A DNA stretch of 64,000 nt from Sulfobacillus thermosulfidooxidans DSM 9293 (GCF_900176145.1 NZ_FWWY01000001.1:124001-188000), one strand, 5' to 3'; positions 8,014-17,910 are shown, counted from the first letter of the stretch. The notes: generated by a model not told the origin, from the sequence alone. Made by a program: numbers and translations.

Positions 8014-10815
8014 ATGACCACAGCAATTCACCGTCTCAACGAGTTGGGACAAAGTATTTGGTATGACAACATTCGGCGCGGCATCATTGATTCCGGAGAA
8101 CTAGCCCATCTCATCGCTCAAGGAATATCCGGCGTGACCTCTAACCCAACGATTTTTGAAAAGGCCATTAATGGGTCCAATGACTATGATGATGCCTTAC
8201 GAAAATTGGTGGCAGAACGCAAATCGCTTCAGGAAATTTATGACACACTCGTGCTCGAAGATATTGCACGGGGCGCCGATTTATTGCGACCGGTTTATGA
8301 CCGGACCCATGGTGTCGATGGTTACATTAGCGTGGAAGTCCCGCCGACAATGGCCCAAGACACTGACAAAACTATCGAAGAAGCCAGACGCCTCTTTCAC
8401 ACATTGGCACGGCCCAATGTGATGATTAAGGTGCCAGCGACTCCCGAAGGGATTCCCGCTATCAGGCAATTATTATCCGAAGGCATCAATATCAATGTGA
8501 CCCTGATTTTTAGTCTAGAAGCTTACGAAGAGGTCATGGATGCCTATTTATCCGGACTGGAAGACCGTTTAGCCCAGGGTCAACCGATTGACCGCATTGC
8601 ATCAGTGGCCAGCTTTTTCGTCAGTCGAGTGGATACCCTCGTCGATCGTTTAATAAAGGAAAAGGGGTTACCCGAATCCCTCTTAGGGAAAGCAGCCGTG
8701 GCAAATGCTAAACTGGCCTATGAGTTATTCTTAAAATACTTCAATAGTCCCCGCTTTGAAGCCTTAAAGAACCACGGGGCTATGGTTCAAAGGCCATTAT
8801 GGGCATCCACCAGTACCAAAAATCCTGCCTACCCCGATCTCTTATATGTCGACACGTTAATTGGTCCGGACACGGTTAATACCTTGCCTCCACAAACGGT
8901 TTCGGCAGTTCTCGATCATGTTAAAGTCGCACGCACTGTCGATAAAGATCTCGATGAAGCTCATCACGTTATTCAGGAACTTGAATCGCATGGTATCTCG
9001 ATGAAAGCTGTCACTGACCAACTCCTGCAAGAAGGGGTCGACAGTTTCTCCGCCTCATTTGTCACCCTATTCCAAGGTCTTCGCCGCAAACGGGCTGAAA
9101 TTACTGGAGAAGCTGAACCATTCGATTGGAATCAAAACATTCTGCGGTCGACGGCTTCGGAAACCGTATCCCATCTGAATCAACAAAAAGCTGTGCAACG
9201 GGTATGGCAACATGATGCTTCTTTGTGGAAATCAGAACCGGAACATCAAGCCATTATAAAGAATGCGTTAGGATGGCTCTCTGTCCCGGAAGCTGTAGCC
9301 AAAGACGCCAAGAATCTCAAAGCATTCACTAAACAATTAATCGACGAAGGATATACCGACGTTGTTGTGCTGGGAATGGGCGGCAGCAGTTTAATCTCCG
9401 ATGTACTCCGGCACATTTTCCCCGCCCCCGCTCCCTATTTAAAACTGCAGATTCTCGATTCGACCAACCCAGATGCAGTTCTCGCTTTGAAAAATAATTT
9501 ACCATTGGCCACAACCGTCTTTATTGTGGCCAGTAAGTCAGGCACGACCACTGAACCCCAGGAATATTTCCGTTACTTCTTTGACGCCGTGAGTCATGTT
9601 AGCAGCAAACCGGGAGAACACTTCATTGCCATTACCGATCCCGGTACAGCTCTCGTATCGGAAGCCGAACATTACCAGTTTCGTAAAATCTTTCTCAATC
9701 CAGCAGATATTGGCGGGCGCTATTCCGCCTTGTCATGGTTTGGCATGGTTCCTGCCGCCTTATCTGGTGTCGATATCGATGCCCTCTTGTTAAATGCGCA
9801 GGAGATGCAGCAAATGTGCAAGGTGGACGACGTCTTAGAAAATCCCGGCGCACTCTTAGGCGCTTTAATGGGTTCGTTTGCCAACAACGGACGGGACAAA
9901 ATGACCCTGCTCATGCCTAAAGCACTGAGTGCCTTCTCCGACTGGATTGAACAATTGCTTGCGGAGTCTACCGGTAAAGAAGGCAAAGGCCTATTACCTA
10001 TCGCCCACGAACCATGGCTACCCGTTGAAGACTATTCTTCTGATCGCTTGTTTATTGCTTATCAATTCGACAGTGAACCGGATAACGAATTAATGGAACA
10101 CGTTAACGAGCTACGTCAGCATGGTCATCCTGTGATTATTTTGCCTATGGCTAACCGCATTTCCTTGGGTGGTGAATTATTTAGGTGGGAATTTGCCACG
10201 GCCATTGCTGGCTCAGTCTTGGGAATTGATGCGTTTGATCAGCCCAATGTCCAGGAAAGCAAAGATAATACCAAACGTGTTCTAAAGCAGTTTGAAACGG
10301 AAAAAGTGTTACCAGCTGTGACAGAACTTGGCCAACTCGACCAAATGCGCTGGTCTGCTGCGCATTTGTCCACGAGTCAGTCAGCACTCGGCGATGTGCT
10401 CAAATCGCTGTTAAATACCCATCAAGCCGGTGATTATGTTGCCATCATGGCTTATGTCAATCCTACTGAAGAAAATTGGGCGCAGTTACAGGAAGTCCGC
10501 GCAATTATCGGTCGAAATTGGAAGCTTCCCACAACGTTAGGATTCGGCCCCCGCTTTCTCCACAGCACCGGACAACTGCATAAAGGCGGGAACGACCATG
10601 GTCTATTTATCCAACTCGTTGCGATGAAAGGTGAAAAGGTGTTGATACCTGGCGAACCCTTTGACTTTCTCACCTTAATGCAGGCGCAAGCTATTGGAGA
10701 CTACGAGGCGTTGCAAGCGCATGGAAGACGGGTTGTCCGAATTTTGTTTGACGGGGAATTGGCTCCAGGATTGGCGCAACTCGCCGAAGTTCTTCAAACC
10801 ATTAACGTAAAGTGA
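8014..10815 (+). CDS. Bifunctional transaldolase / glucose-6-phosphate isomerase
   Basis: A 933-residue fusion. Residues about 1-370 are transaldolase, with TSNPTIFEKAI near 40 and the Schiff-base Lys in VMIKVPATPEG near 137. Residues about 380-930 are phosphoglucose isomerase, with GMGGSSLISD near 456 and SKSGTTTEP near 510. Such fusions are known in several bacterial phyla. It links the non-oxidative pentose branch to fructose-6-phosphate in one polypeptide. ATG at 8014 is preferred because AAGGGGG lies six bases upstream; an in-frame ATG at 8008 is possible. Confidence 0.93.
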   Translation: MTTAIHRLNELGQSIWYDNIRRGIIDSGELAHLIAQGISGVTSNPTIFEKAINGSNDYDDALRKLVAERKSLQEIYDTLVLEDIARGADLLRPVYDRTHGVDGYISVEVPPTMAQDTDKTIEEARRLFHTLARPNVMIKVPATPEGIPAIRQLLSEGININVTLIFSLEAYEEVMDAYLSGLEDRLAQGQPIDRIASVASFFVSRVDTLVDRLIKEKGLPESLLGKAAVANAKLAYELFLKYFNSPRFEALKNHGAMVQRPLWASTSTKNPAYPDLLYVDTLIGPDTVNTLPPQTVSAVLDHVKVARTVDKDLDEAHHVIQELESHGISMKAVTDQLLQEGVDSFSASFVTLFQGLRRKRAEITGEAEPFDWNQNILRSTASETVSHLNQQKAVQRVWQHDASLWKSEPEHQAIIKNALGWLSVPEAVAKDAKNLKAFTKQLIDEGYTDVVVLGMGGSSLISDVLRHIFPAPAPYLKLQILDSTNPDAVLALKNNLPLATTVFIVASKSGTTTEPQEYFRYFFDAVSHVSSKPGEHFIAITDPGTALVSEAEHYQFRKIFLNPADIGGRYSALSWFGMVPAALSGVDIDALLLNAQEMQQMCKVDDVLENPGALLGALMGSFANNGRDKMTLLMPKALSAFSDWIEQLLAESTGKEGKGLLPIAHEPWLPVEDYSSDRLFIAYQFDSEPDNELMEHVNELRQHGHPVIILPMANRISLGGELFRWEFATAIAGSVLGIDAFDQPNVQESKDNTKRVLKQFETEKVLPAVTELGQLDQMRWSAAHLSTSQSALGDVLKSLLNTHQAGDYVAIMAYVNPTEENWAQLQEVRAIIGRNWKLPTTLGFGPRFLHSTGQLHKGGNDHGLFIQLVAMKGEKVLIPGEPFDFLTLMQAQAIGDYEALQAHGRRVVRILFDGELAPGLAQLAEVLQTINVK

Positions 10816-10819
10816 GGCG

Positions 10820-11725
10820 ATGAATATGAAAATTGGCATGATTGGATTGGGACGGATGGGCGGAAATATGGTAAAGCGGTTAGTACTAGGCGGCCACGAA
10901 GTGGTCGCCTACGACCGCAACCCTGAGCCCGTTAAAGAGTTACAGGAAGAAAATGATGTCCAAGGAGCTTCTTCAATTCCCGAACTCGTTAATTTTTTAG
11001 AACCGCGGCGCGTTGTATGGATGATGGTTCCAGCTGGTGATCCCACGGAGCAGACCCTCGAAACGCTGCTCAGTCTCTTATCACCGGGCGACATTATTAT
11101 TGACGGCGGAAATTCCAATTTCCGCGATTCCATGAGGCGAGCTAAACTCTGTCGTGCCCAGCAAATTGAATTCATTGATGCCGGAACCAGTGGAGGAATT
11201 TGGGGGCTCGCTAACGGCTATTGCCTTATGGTCGGGGGAGAAAACGATGCCGTCCATTATTGCGAGCCGGTCTTTAAGACATTAGCTCCCGAAAATGGCT
11301 ATCTTCACACCGGGCCAGTTGGTTCCGGCCACTTTGTTAAGATGGTTCATAACGGCATAGAATACGGGTTGTTGCAAGCGTACGGAGAAGGATTCGAGAT
11401 TCTTAAGGAAAGCCAATTCCCGTTAGATCTTCCCGCCATCGCCGCTTTGTGGAATCACGGTAGTGTGGTGCGCTCGTGGCTTTTGGAATTGCTCGAACAA
11501 GCTTATGCTCAAAATCCTGATTTGAAGAATATCCGCGGCTATATTGAAGATTCCGGGGAAGGAAGATGGACGGTGGAAGAAGCCATCAATGAGAATGTTC
11601 CGGCTCCTGTCATTACCGCCTCATTATTTGCTCGGTTTGCGTCACGACAAGAAGAATCCTACGGAGCCAAAGTGATCGCCGCTTTGCGAAACGCCTTTGG
11701 TGGTCATCCCGTTAAAACAGAATAA
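10820..11725 (+). CDS. gnd: 6-Phosphogluconate dehydrogenase, short form
   Basis: Oxidative decarboxylation of 6-phosphogluconate to ribulose-5-phosphate. At 301 residues it belongs to the short tetrameric class rather than the 470-residue class. The Rossmann motif GLGRMGGNMV is at residues 9-18. Substrate motifs are GNSNFRDS (about 95) and DAGTSGGIWGL (about 118), and HFVKMVHNGIEY (about 170) contains the catalytic Lys. Starts four bases after tal-pgi; a second in-frame ATG is at 10826. Confidence 0.94.
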   Translation: MNMKIGMIGLGRMGGNMVKRLVLGGHEVVAYDRNPEPVKELQEENDVQGASSIPELVNFLEPRRVVWMMVPAGDPTEQTLETLLSLLSPGDIIIDGGNSNFRDSMRRAKLCRAQQIEFIDAGTSGGIWGLANGYCLMVGGENDAVHYCEPVFKTLAPENGYLHTGPVGSGHFVKMVHNGIEYGLLQAYGEGFEILKESQFPLDLPAIAALWNHGSVVRSWLLELLEQAYAQNPDLKNIRGYIEDSGEGRWTVEEAINENVPAPVITASLFARFASRQEESYGAKVIAALRNAFGGHPVKTE

Positions 11726-11754
11726 TTTCCCGCGCGAAAGGATTGAATGCCCTC

Positions 11755-13296
11755 ATGACCGATGCTCACAGTGTGACAAATCCGCTACGCGAAGGACTCG
11801 TAGAAAGCCGTCGTCCCCAACCTTTCACCATGATTATTTTTGGTGCGGCGGGTGATTTAGCTCATCGCAAATTATTCCCGGCTCTTTACAATCTGATGGT
11901 TGATCATTGGCTCCCACATCAGGTCAATGTTGTAGGATTTTCCCGACAACCCTTTGATGACGATGCGTTTCGCGCTGAAGTGGAACAATCCATCAAGCAA
12001 TTTTCTCGCCAGCCACTGGACCCCAATATTTTTCAACACTTTGCCAAAGGCATGCATTATATCACCGCAAATTTCAATGATCCGGAAGCCTATGTCGAGT
12101 TGCGCAATGTCTTAACCCGGTTGAATGAAGAACAGCATCTACCGGGAAATTATCTCTTTTATTTAGCCACTCCCCCGGCATTTTATCCGATTATTGCAGA
12201 ACAGATTGGTCAAGTGGGTCTTAATGTCTCGCCTAGTCCCAACGGATGGGTTCGCATTATCGTTGAAAAGCCGTTTGGCCATGATCTGGCCTCCGCTTTA
12301 GAGCTGAATGCGCAACTGCACAAAGTCTTCGAGGAAAAACAAATTTTCCGTATTGACCATTATCTGGGCAAAGAAACCGTTCAAAATATCTTAGTCTTTC
12401 GGTTTGCTAATGGAATTTTCGAGCCCCTATGGAATCGTCAATATATTGACCACGTCCAAATTACCGTGGCGGAATCACTCGGCATTGAAGGACGCGGAAC
12501 GTATTATGACACAGCAGGAGCCCTACGAGACATTGTCCAAAATCACATGATGCAACTTTTGGCGATGATTGCCATGGAACCACCTGTGGCGTTTGAGGCC
12601 GATGCAGTCCGTGATGAAAAAGTCAAAGTGTTGCGCGCCATTAGGCCCTTATCCACCCGGGATATTGCTATGCACACTGTGAGAGCCCAATATGACGAAG
12701 GCTATATCGAAGGAATCAAGGTGCCTGGCTTCTTAGATGAACCAGATATTCCTTCAGATAGCCGAACCGAAACCTATATTGCCATGCGTCTTCTCATCGA
12801 TAATTGGCGTTGGGCCGGAGTCCCCTTCTATTTACGCACTGGAAAACGGCTCGCCAAACGCGCCACAGAAATTGCCATTCAGTTTAAAAAGGCGCCCCAC
12901 CGGTTCTTTAGTCAGACTGCTACACCAGATTTAGAACCCAACTTACTCACCTTGAAAATTCAACCCGACGAAGGCATTGCTCTCCGTTTTGGTGCCAAAG
13001 TGCCAGGACCGATTGTGCGTATTCGCACTGTCAACATGGATTTTCTTTATGGAACATCGTTTGCCGACCAGGCTCCAGAAGCCTATGAGCGTCTGTTGCT
13101 CGATGCGATGATTGGGGACTCCACCTTGTTCACCCGAAAAGATGAAGTCGAAGCCGCGTGGACCCTCGTCAATTCGATTCTTAACGGCTGGGCCCGCGCT
13201 AAAGGTCCAATCCCGACCTATGAGGCCGGGACATGGGGGCCTCCCGAGGCTGACGAATTGATCGCGCGCGACGGATTTCGTTGGCGTCGACCGTAA
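11755..13296 (+). CDS. zwf: Glucose-6-phosphate 1-dehydrogenase
   Basis: First oxidative pentose-phosphate step, NAD(P)+-dependent. It has the N-terminal nucleotide motif GAAGDLAHRK and the active-site motif RIDHYLGKE near residue 200, followed by a full-length C-terminal domain (513 residues). An in-frame TTG at 11743 sits one base after AAAGGA and is too close, so ATG 11755 is chosen. The next gene is an OpcA-like assembly protein, as in actinobacteria. Confidence 0.95.
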   Translation: MTDAHSVTNPLREGLVESRRPQPFTMIIFGAAGDLAHRKLFPALYNLMVDHWLPHQVNVVGFSRQPFDDDAFRAEVEQSIKQFSRQPLDPNIFQHFAKGMHYITANFNDPEAYVELRNVLTRLNEEQHLPGNYLFYLATPPAFYPIIAEQIGQVGLNVSPSPNGWVRIIVEKPFGHDLASALELNAQLHKVFEEKQIFRIDHYLGKETVQNILVFRFANGIFEPLWNRQYIDHVQITVAESLGIEGRGTYYDTAGALRDIVQNHMMQLLAMIAMEPPVAFEADAVRDEKVKVLRAIRPLSTRDIAMHTVRAQYDEGYIEGIKVPGFLDEPDIPSDSRTETYIAMRLLIDNWRWAGVPFYLRTGKRLAKRATEIAIQFKKAPHRFFSQTATPDLEPNLLTLKIQPDEGIALRFGAKVPGPIVRIRTVNMDFLYGTSFADQAPEAYERLLLDAMIGDSTLFTRKDEVEAAWTLVNSILNGWARAKGPIPTYEAGTWGPPEADELIARDGFRWRRP

Positions 13297-13320
13297 AATT
13301 TTCAATGTGGGGGAATTCTT

Positions 13321-14370
13321 GTGGAGAGTCAAACACTGCACTGGGATCATCCAAATATCAAAGGTCCTGAGCTTCTGGAACTGTTGCGCACCTCCGTCCC
13401 GCAATCACTAGGGGGCGTAATTCCGGTGACAGCGACCGTTCTGACCTTGGGACTCTATGTGAAGGGAATCCCAACCACGGACTGGATAGGCTTTGCCGGC
13501 AAAATTGCCCGGGTACATCCCGCACGGGTTTTAATTATTAATCCTATATCTGCGGACGGAGATGACACTTCTACCCAAGTAGACGCTCAACTTTCCGCCA
13601 CCATTACCTACCGCAGACCCAATGATCCGCCGATTTTATTCTCAGAGTGTGTGCAGATGAATCTGAAAGGAGGCTTGGCTAATCACTGGATTGATCTGGT
13701 GCAGTCGTTGATTAAATCAGATCTCCCAGCCTATCTCTTGTGGCTCGGGGTTCCTCCCCTGCCCGGATTTCGTTGGGATCTTTTGAGTACTGGGTTTACG
13801 CATTTGGTGATTGATACAGAGCAGACGGGTCTTGGTCCATGGAAAACGGCGATTCTCACGGGAAAACCGCTAGGAATGGTCGTGGATGATCTTTATTGGC
13901 AACGCCTGGGTTTATGGCGTGCCCATTGGGCTAACTTGACCGATTATCCCGAAGGGCTACGGACCCTAACACATCCGGACAAAATTGTGATTGAGTGGCC
14001 TGTGTCCAAGTCTACGGGTTGGCGCTTATTAGTGGGATGGCTCATGGATCGGCTGCATTGGCAGGTTGTCGATGTTGAACCTACTTATATGACTATAACA
14101 ACCGAGCATGGACAAATCATTCCGATCGAAATCCATAACGCGGATGATCCGGCCTTTTCTTTTTACCATGGCCCATATATCCTATCTTCGCAAGAAGTCG
14201 AGGATGAACTGCAATCAAAGCTCCATCAAGGTTCGGAAGTGTTATATGAAATGGTCGATCCCTGTAATATTGCCGATCCGGTTACAGACGTGGTCAAGTT
14301 GCTCAACCGCGGTCACGACCAATTATTCGATCAAGCCTTGACAGCATTAATTCTCAATGAACGGGTATAG
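13321..14370 (+). CDS. opcA: OpcA-like glucose-6-phosphate dehydrogenase assembly protein
   Basis: 349 residues. The position between zwf and pgl, the early ARVLIINPI strand, and the segment LPAYLLWLGVPPLPG near 135 fit the OpcA family. In cyanobacteria and actinobacteria that family activates or assembles glucose-6-phosphate dehydrogenase. GTG start, seven bases after GGGGGA. No catalytic motif is expected. Function is from family and context. Confidence 0.85.
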   Translation: MESQTLHWDHPNIKGPELLELLRTSVPQSLGGVIPVTATVLTLGLYVKGIPTTDWIGFAGKIARVHPARVLIINPISADGDDTSTQVDAQLSATITYRRPNDPPILFSECVQMNLKGGLANHWIDLVQSLIKSDLPAYLLWLGVPPLPGFRWDLLSTGFTHLVIDTEQTGLGPWKTAILTGKPLGMVVDDLYWQRLGLWRAHWANLTDYPEGLRTLTHPDKIVIEWPVSKSTGWRLLVGWLMDRLHWQVVDVEPTYMTITTEHGQIIPIEIHNADDPAFSFYHGPYILSSQEVEDELQSKLHQGSEVLYEMVDPCNIADPVTDVVKLLNRGHDQLFDQALTALILNERV

Positions 14371-14435
14371 ACTATTTCCATCATGTGCACGCCATAATGA
14401 TAACGGGTAATTTGTTAAAGGGAGACTAGATTACG

Positions 14436-15164
14436 ATGCCACGAGGCCATATCCATATTTCCCCTTCTCTTGAGGACGTTGTCGACAATCTGACGCATTG
14501 GCTCATTGAAGAAGCACACAATGCTATTCAAGATCACGGGCATTTTCGTCTTGCCCTATCAGGAGGCAGCACGCCTAAAGCACTCTATTCGTATCTCGCT
14601 CAGGAACCGTATCAAAGCCAAATCGATTGGTCACGGACCGAAATCTTCTTTAGCGATGAGCGCGATGTTCCCCCGACTCATCCAGATAGTAATTATCAAA
14701 TGGCTAATAAGGCTTTATTAGCCCGTCTCAAAACCCCACCATGGGCTATCCACCGCTGGTATACAGAATACTCGCCGCCCTTAGCCTTAGCAGATTACCG
14801 TGCCCATCTCACGGCGAATGGCACAGCATCCTATCCCCCGTCATTAGATGTGATCTTGCTCGGGCTCGGACCAGAAGGACACACGGCTTCGTTGTTTCCC
14901 GATCAACCTGTCCTTCAAAGCCACGATATTGTCGCGCATGTTTTTGTGCCAAGCCACCACTCGTGGCGTTATACCTTTACCCTGCCGCTTATTAACCACG
15001 CACATCAGATCGCGTTTTTAGTGACAGGAGAAAGCAAACAGGCGATTATTTCCGAACTCTTTTTGGAACACTGTGATGTTCCGGCGGCACGCGTAAACCC
15101 GGTTCATGGTGAACTGCACTGGTTTCTTGATAAGGCCAGTGCTAAAGCGATATCCCAGTCTTAA
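14436..15164 (+). CDS. pgl: 6-Phosphogluconolactonase
   Basis: Hydrolyses 6-phosphogluconolactone. The 242-residue DevB/SOL-type protein shows LALSGGSTPKALY near residue 41, IFFSDERDVPP near 70 and GLGPEGHTASLFP near 143, all family signatures. It closes the operon. Start follows AAAGGGAG with an 11 nt gap. Confidence 0.94.
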   Translation: MPRGHIHISPSLEDVVDNLTHWLIEEAHNAIQDHGHFRLALSGGSTPKALYSYLAQEPYQSQIDWSRTEIFFSDERDVPPTHPDSNYQMANKALLARLKTPPWAIHRWYTEYSPPLALADYRAHLTANGTASYPPSLDVILLGLGPEGHTASLFPDQPVLQSHDIVAHVFVPSHHSWRYTFTLPLINHAHQIAFLVTGESKQAIISELFLEHCDVPAARVNPVHGELHWFLDKASAKAISQS

Positions 15165-15214
15165 ACAGATATCGGGTTCTCGTAATCCGGGTCTTGGTGC
15201 CTAATTGATTTGAC

Positions 15215-15487
15215 CTACAGCACTCTTTTTGGGAATAAAGAGCGCGCATAACGGAGACGTCGTTCATATTCCTGGTCGTTCGGTACGACGGCCCAGCGCA
15301 CCAGGGAGAGATTGCTCGCTACCAACGGAGAAAAGGGAAATGGCTCCGATTGCGCCACTTTTCGCGAGTCTACAAAACGAAGGAATAAGCATCCCACAGT
15401 ATTCTTGGGTGGCAAAGAAATTTGGATCATTTCCTGATCAATATGTTCGAAGTGCATAAGCCACCGCCTTAATCCCCTGGATTCCAT
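15215..15487 (-). CDS. Small hypothetical protein, 90 aa
   Basis: Not recognised. A basic protein with a well-placed ribosome binding site (AGGGGAG, 9 nt before ATG). Lies tail to tail with pgl and next to the element junction. No membrane segment. Confidence 0.55.
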   Translation of the reverse strand: MESRGLRRWLMHFEHIDQEMIQISLPPKNTVGCLFLRFVDSRKVAQSEPFPFSPLVASNLSLVRWAVVPNDQEYERRLRYARSLFPKRVL

Positions 15488-15846
15488 AGCTGGAAACTCC
15501 CCTAAGCAACCATATGAATCCAGGACACCTCTTTCTCATCCTCCACACCCATTATACGCTGTATGCTTTGAGGGCGGCGCGATAAATCATATACCTATTG
15601 GCAGCTTTCGTATTCTAAATTATGAGAACCGCCAGAGGCTTGTCGTGTTCTCTACTCTTTAGATACGCCGACAATCTTACTCGTGAACTCAGAGTTAAGG
15701 TTTTCTTCCCATGACCGTTTTGGTTGTTCGCAATCATATCCCATATTCATGGTAAAAAATTGGGCAGGAATTCTCCCAAAAAATTCTGATATTCTTCAAG
15801 TGCCGCAATTTCCACGATGCGGCGCGATTTTAAAGGAGGGTCAGAT
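15488..15846. other. Intergenic stretch before the element junction
   Basis: About 360 bp without a supported gene. Only the strong ribosome binding site at its right end (AAAGGAGGG near 15833-15841) is notable. No tRNA, rRNA or repeat seen. Confidence 0.6.
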
Positions 15847-15963
15847 GTGAAACAATGGTGGAATACCCGGGGACAAAAACTCGTCGCCAAATTGAGAGAT
15901 CCAAAAGGAAACGTCTTTATCGAAAATGGTATCTGGATCATTATCGTAGTGCTCGCGTCGTAG
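15847..15963 (+). pseudogene. 5' fragment of a class III (Flp/TadE-type) prepilin gene, cut by the element
   Basis: GTG start six bases after AAAGGAGGG opens a 38-residue reading frame. Its basic leader ends in KG, followed by NVFIE and a run of hydrophobic residues. That is the class III prepilin pattern, with Gly at -1, Glu at +5 and a membrane helix. The frame stops at TAG in mid-helix, and the serine recombinase gene begins 77 bp further on the opposite strand. The simplest reading is that the element integrated inside this chromosomal gene. The 3' half should lie at the other end of the element, outside the window. Confidence 0.65.
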
Positions 15964-16040
15964 GTGATAATGCGAGAGCCTACGGATCGTCCGAGAAAGA
16001 CTCGTCCCAGGTGGCGCAATGGGATGTGCCAGGGACCGTC
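15930..16040. other. Probable attachment junction (att) of the integrated element
   Basis: Large serine integrases insert next to their own gene at a short core. Here the host-like prepilin frame ends and the integrase 3' end lies within 100 bp. The exact core cannot be set without the right junction. Confidence 0.45.
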
Positions 16041-17578
16041 TACTCGGATGGACGTTGGGCTGCCCCCACGGCCACTGGGCAGACTTCCTCTCCCGCGCTG
16101 CGCCACGTCACCGTAATGTGTCGGCCGGGATGACAGACAATGCGTTCGACCACCGACTGAATCCACGGCCGGGCGGTGGTGACGTCAGCGGTTAATGCCG
16201 CTTCCAATTGCGGAATCAGGGCCGCGACCCGCGCCGCCAGCCGTTGCGGATCGTCCAGTTGCGGCCAAGGCGCATGTAATACGGCTTCGCACTCGGCTTG
16301 TTCTGCGAGCAAGCGGGCTTTCGCCTGCTTATATTCGTCAATCGTATACGCTCCGGCGAGGGCCATCTCCTCGGCACGCGCCAGCATAGCTGGGATCGCC
16401 GCCAGCCGTTGCGCCGCCCGGTGCCGCGCGGCTTGGGCTTGAGCCATCACGGGATCATCCCCTAACCATCGGGCTACCTGCTCGGGCGTCGGAGCGGTTT
16501 GGACTTGCCGGAACTCCTCACGCAAAGCCCCCAAGACGGCGGCATCCAGATCGGCGACCGGGATTTTGGTCGCGGTGGAGCATTGTCCTTTCGTGTGATA
16601 GGCCCGACAACAATAGACCGGGGCCCGGCGACCGTCGGGTTGCCGCCGCCCGGTCCGCACCACCACCATCGAGGCGCCGCACGCCCCACACCGCACCAAC
16701 CCGGAGAACAAATACGGCGAATCATGGGTGCGTCGCCCCAGGCTCTGCCGAATTCGGAGACGATCTTGTGCCCGATTCCACGTCTCCCGATCAATAATCG
16801 CCGGGTGCGTGTCCCGAATGATTTGCGGCGTCTGGCGCCGGACATGCGTGTGCCCCTCCCGATCCGTCTCCTGAATCCATCGTCCATAGATGGTATCCCC
16901 CACATAGGCTTCCCGCCGCAAGAGGCGTTCCACGGTTCGGACATCCCACGTCCCTGTGCGCCCGCGTTGACCGGGAATTCCGGCCGCATTGAGGCGTTGC
17001 GCAATGGCCCGAAACCCCAATTGGTCCTGAAGATACCACTGAAAGATCTGTTGCACTACGGGCGCTTCCTGGGGATCGGGCACCCAGGAATCCCCATGCG
17101 GTCGATAGCCAAACGGCCGTTCTCCATGCCGTTTACCTTGTTTGGCGCGTTCGGCTTGGCCGCCCTTGACTTTGCGGGATAGCTGCCGTCGAAAGTAATG
17201 GGCAAACATTGCCAGCATCATCATTTTGAGTTCACCATCCGGCGTTGTGAGGTCGAGATCGTCTGACACACTGGCAAACCGACAGCCGACGCGCTGCAAT
17301 TCTTCCAAAAACAACATGGTCGATACCATGTCGCGGGTCAACCGATCCAATTCATTGACGACAATGCACTGGATCTGATCCCGTTGCACCCGCGCCAAAA
17401 TCTCGCGCAATTCCCGGCGATTCGATCCGCCGGATTGCACATATTCGACAATATCCACGAGGTCCCAGTGGCGGTCGTGGCAATAAGCCCGAATCCGCGT
17501 GCGCTGGGCGGCAAAACTATAATGGGCATCCGTGGCTTGTTCTTTCGTCGAGACCCGGACGACACCTAAGACTCGCAT
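16040..17578 (-). CDS. Large serine recombinase (integrase)
   Basis: 512 residues. The N-terminal resolvase domain has the nucleophile Ser in VVRVSTKEQ (residue 10) and the later NELDRLTRD motif near 76. The recombinase domain (about 150-260) includes GERPFGYR. A zinc ribbon follows with CGACG near 305 and a second Cys pair about 30 residues later. The C-terminal part (about 370-450) carries charged helices, probably the coiled-coil motif of large integrases. It should catalyse integration and excision of the element. The start has AGGAG eight bases upstream and overlaps the previous gene by 13 nt. Confidence 0.93.
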   Translation of the reverse strand: MRVLGVVRVSTKEQATDAHYSFAAQRTRIRAYCHDRHWDLVDIVEYVQSGGSNRRELREILARVQRDQIQCIVVNELDRLTRDMVSTMLFLEELQRVGCRFASVSDDLDLTTPDGELKMMMLAMFAHYFRRQLSRKVKGGQAERAKQGKRHGERPFGYRPHGDSWVPDPQEAPVVQQIFQWYLQDQLGFRAIAQRLNAAGIPGQRGRTGTWDVRTVERLLRREAYVGDTIYGRWIQETDREGHTHVRRQTPQIIRDTHPAIIDRETWNRAQDRLRIRQSLGRRTHDSPYLFSGLVRCGACGASMVVVRTGRRQPDGRRAPVYCCRAYHTKGQCSTATKIPVADLDAAVLGALREEFRQVQTAPTPEQVARWLGDDPVMAQAQAARHRAAQRLAAIPAMLARAEEMALAGAYTIDEYKQAKARLLAEQAECEAVLHAPWPQLDDPQRLAARVAALIPQLEAALTADVTTARPWIQSVVERIVCHPGRHITVTWRSAGEEVCPVAVGAAQRPSE

Positions 17579-17775
17579 GATGCATTCTCCTCCCCCTGCC
17601 CGGCATTATCGCGAGAACGCGCGTCCGGATCAAGACTGGGGATCGCCATCGGGGATTGTCGGGCGCGGGGCCAGAGCACATCGCGGAGCAACGCGTCCCA
17701 ATACTGATGAGCCTCAGCCCTCGTCAAATGATTGGTACAGTGCACAATGACTGGGAATCGGGATGATGTCGCCAC
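17566..17775 (-). CDS. Small protein coupled to the integrase gene
   Basis: 69 residues, not recognised. The GTG at 17775 is chosen because AAAGGAG lies 11 bases upstream. The longer frame starting at 17835 has no ribosome binding site. It overlaps the integrase start by 13 nt, so the two are probably translationally coupled. It could be a recombination directionality factor or regulator, but nothing in the sequence proves that. Confidence 0.5.
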   Translation of the reverse strand: MATSSRFPVIVHCTNHLTRAEAHQYWDALLRDVLWPRARQSPMAIPSLDPDARSRDNAGQGEENASCES

Positions 17776-17864
17776 GGAAGAATCGACTCCTTTCACACAT
17801 TTCGCCGTGTTGGTGTCTGATCGATCACAGAGCATTTCATCTCAGAACGGCGTCTCGGGAATAC

Positions 17865-17910
17865 GACCACGCCGGGCTCCCGTGCGTACACAGGGAAGAC
17901 CGGCGTGGTC
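17865..17910. repeat. 11-bp perfect inverted repeat with 24-nt loop
   Basis: GACCACGCCGG at 17865-17875 and its exact complement at 17900-17910. It lies between the translocase gene and the integrase unit. No T-run follows on the minus strand, so it is not a clear terminator. It could be an operator or a recombination/transfer site. Confidence 0.6.

Noticed and set aside
15164-15963. tRNA gene as integration site
   Set aside because: No cloverleaf or CCA-like end is visible; the junction lies in a protein frame.
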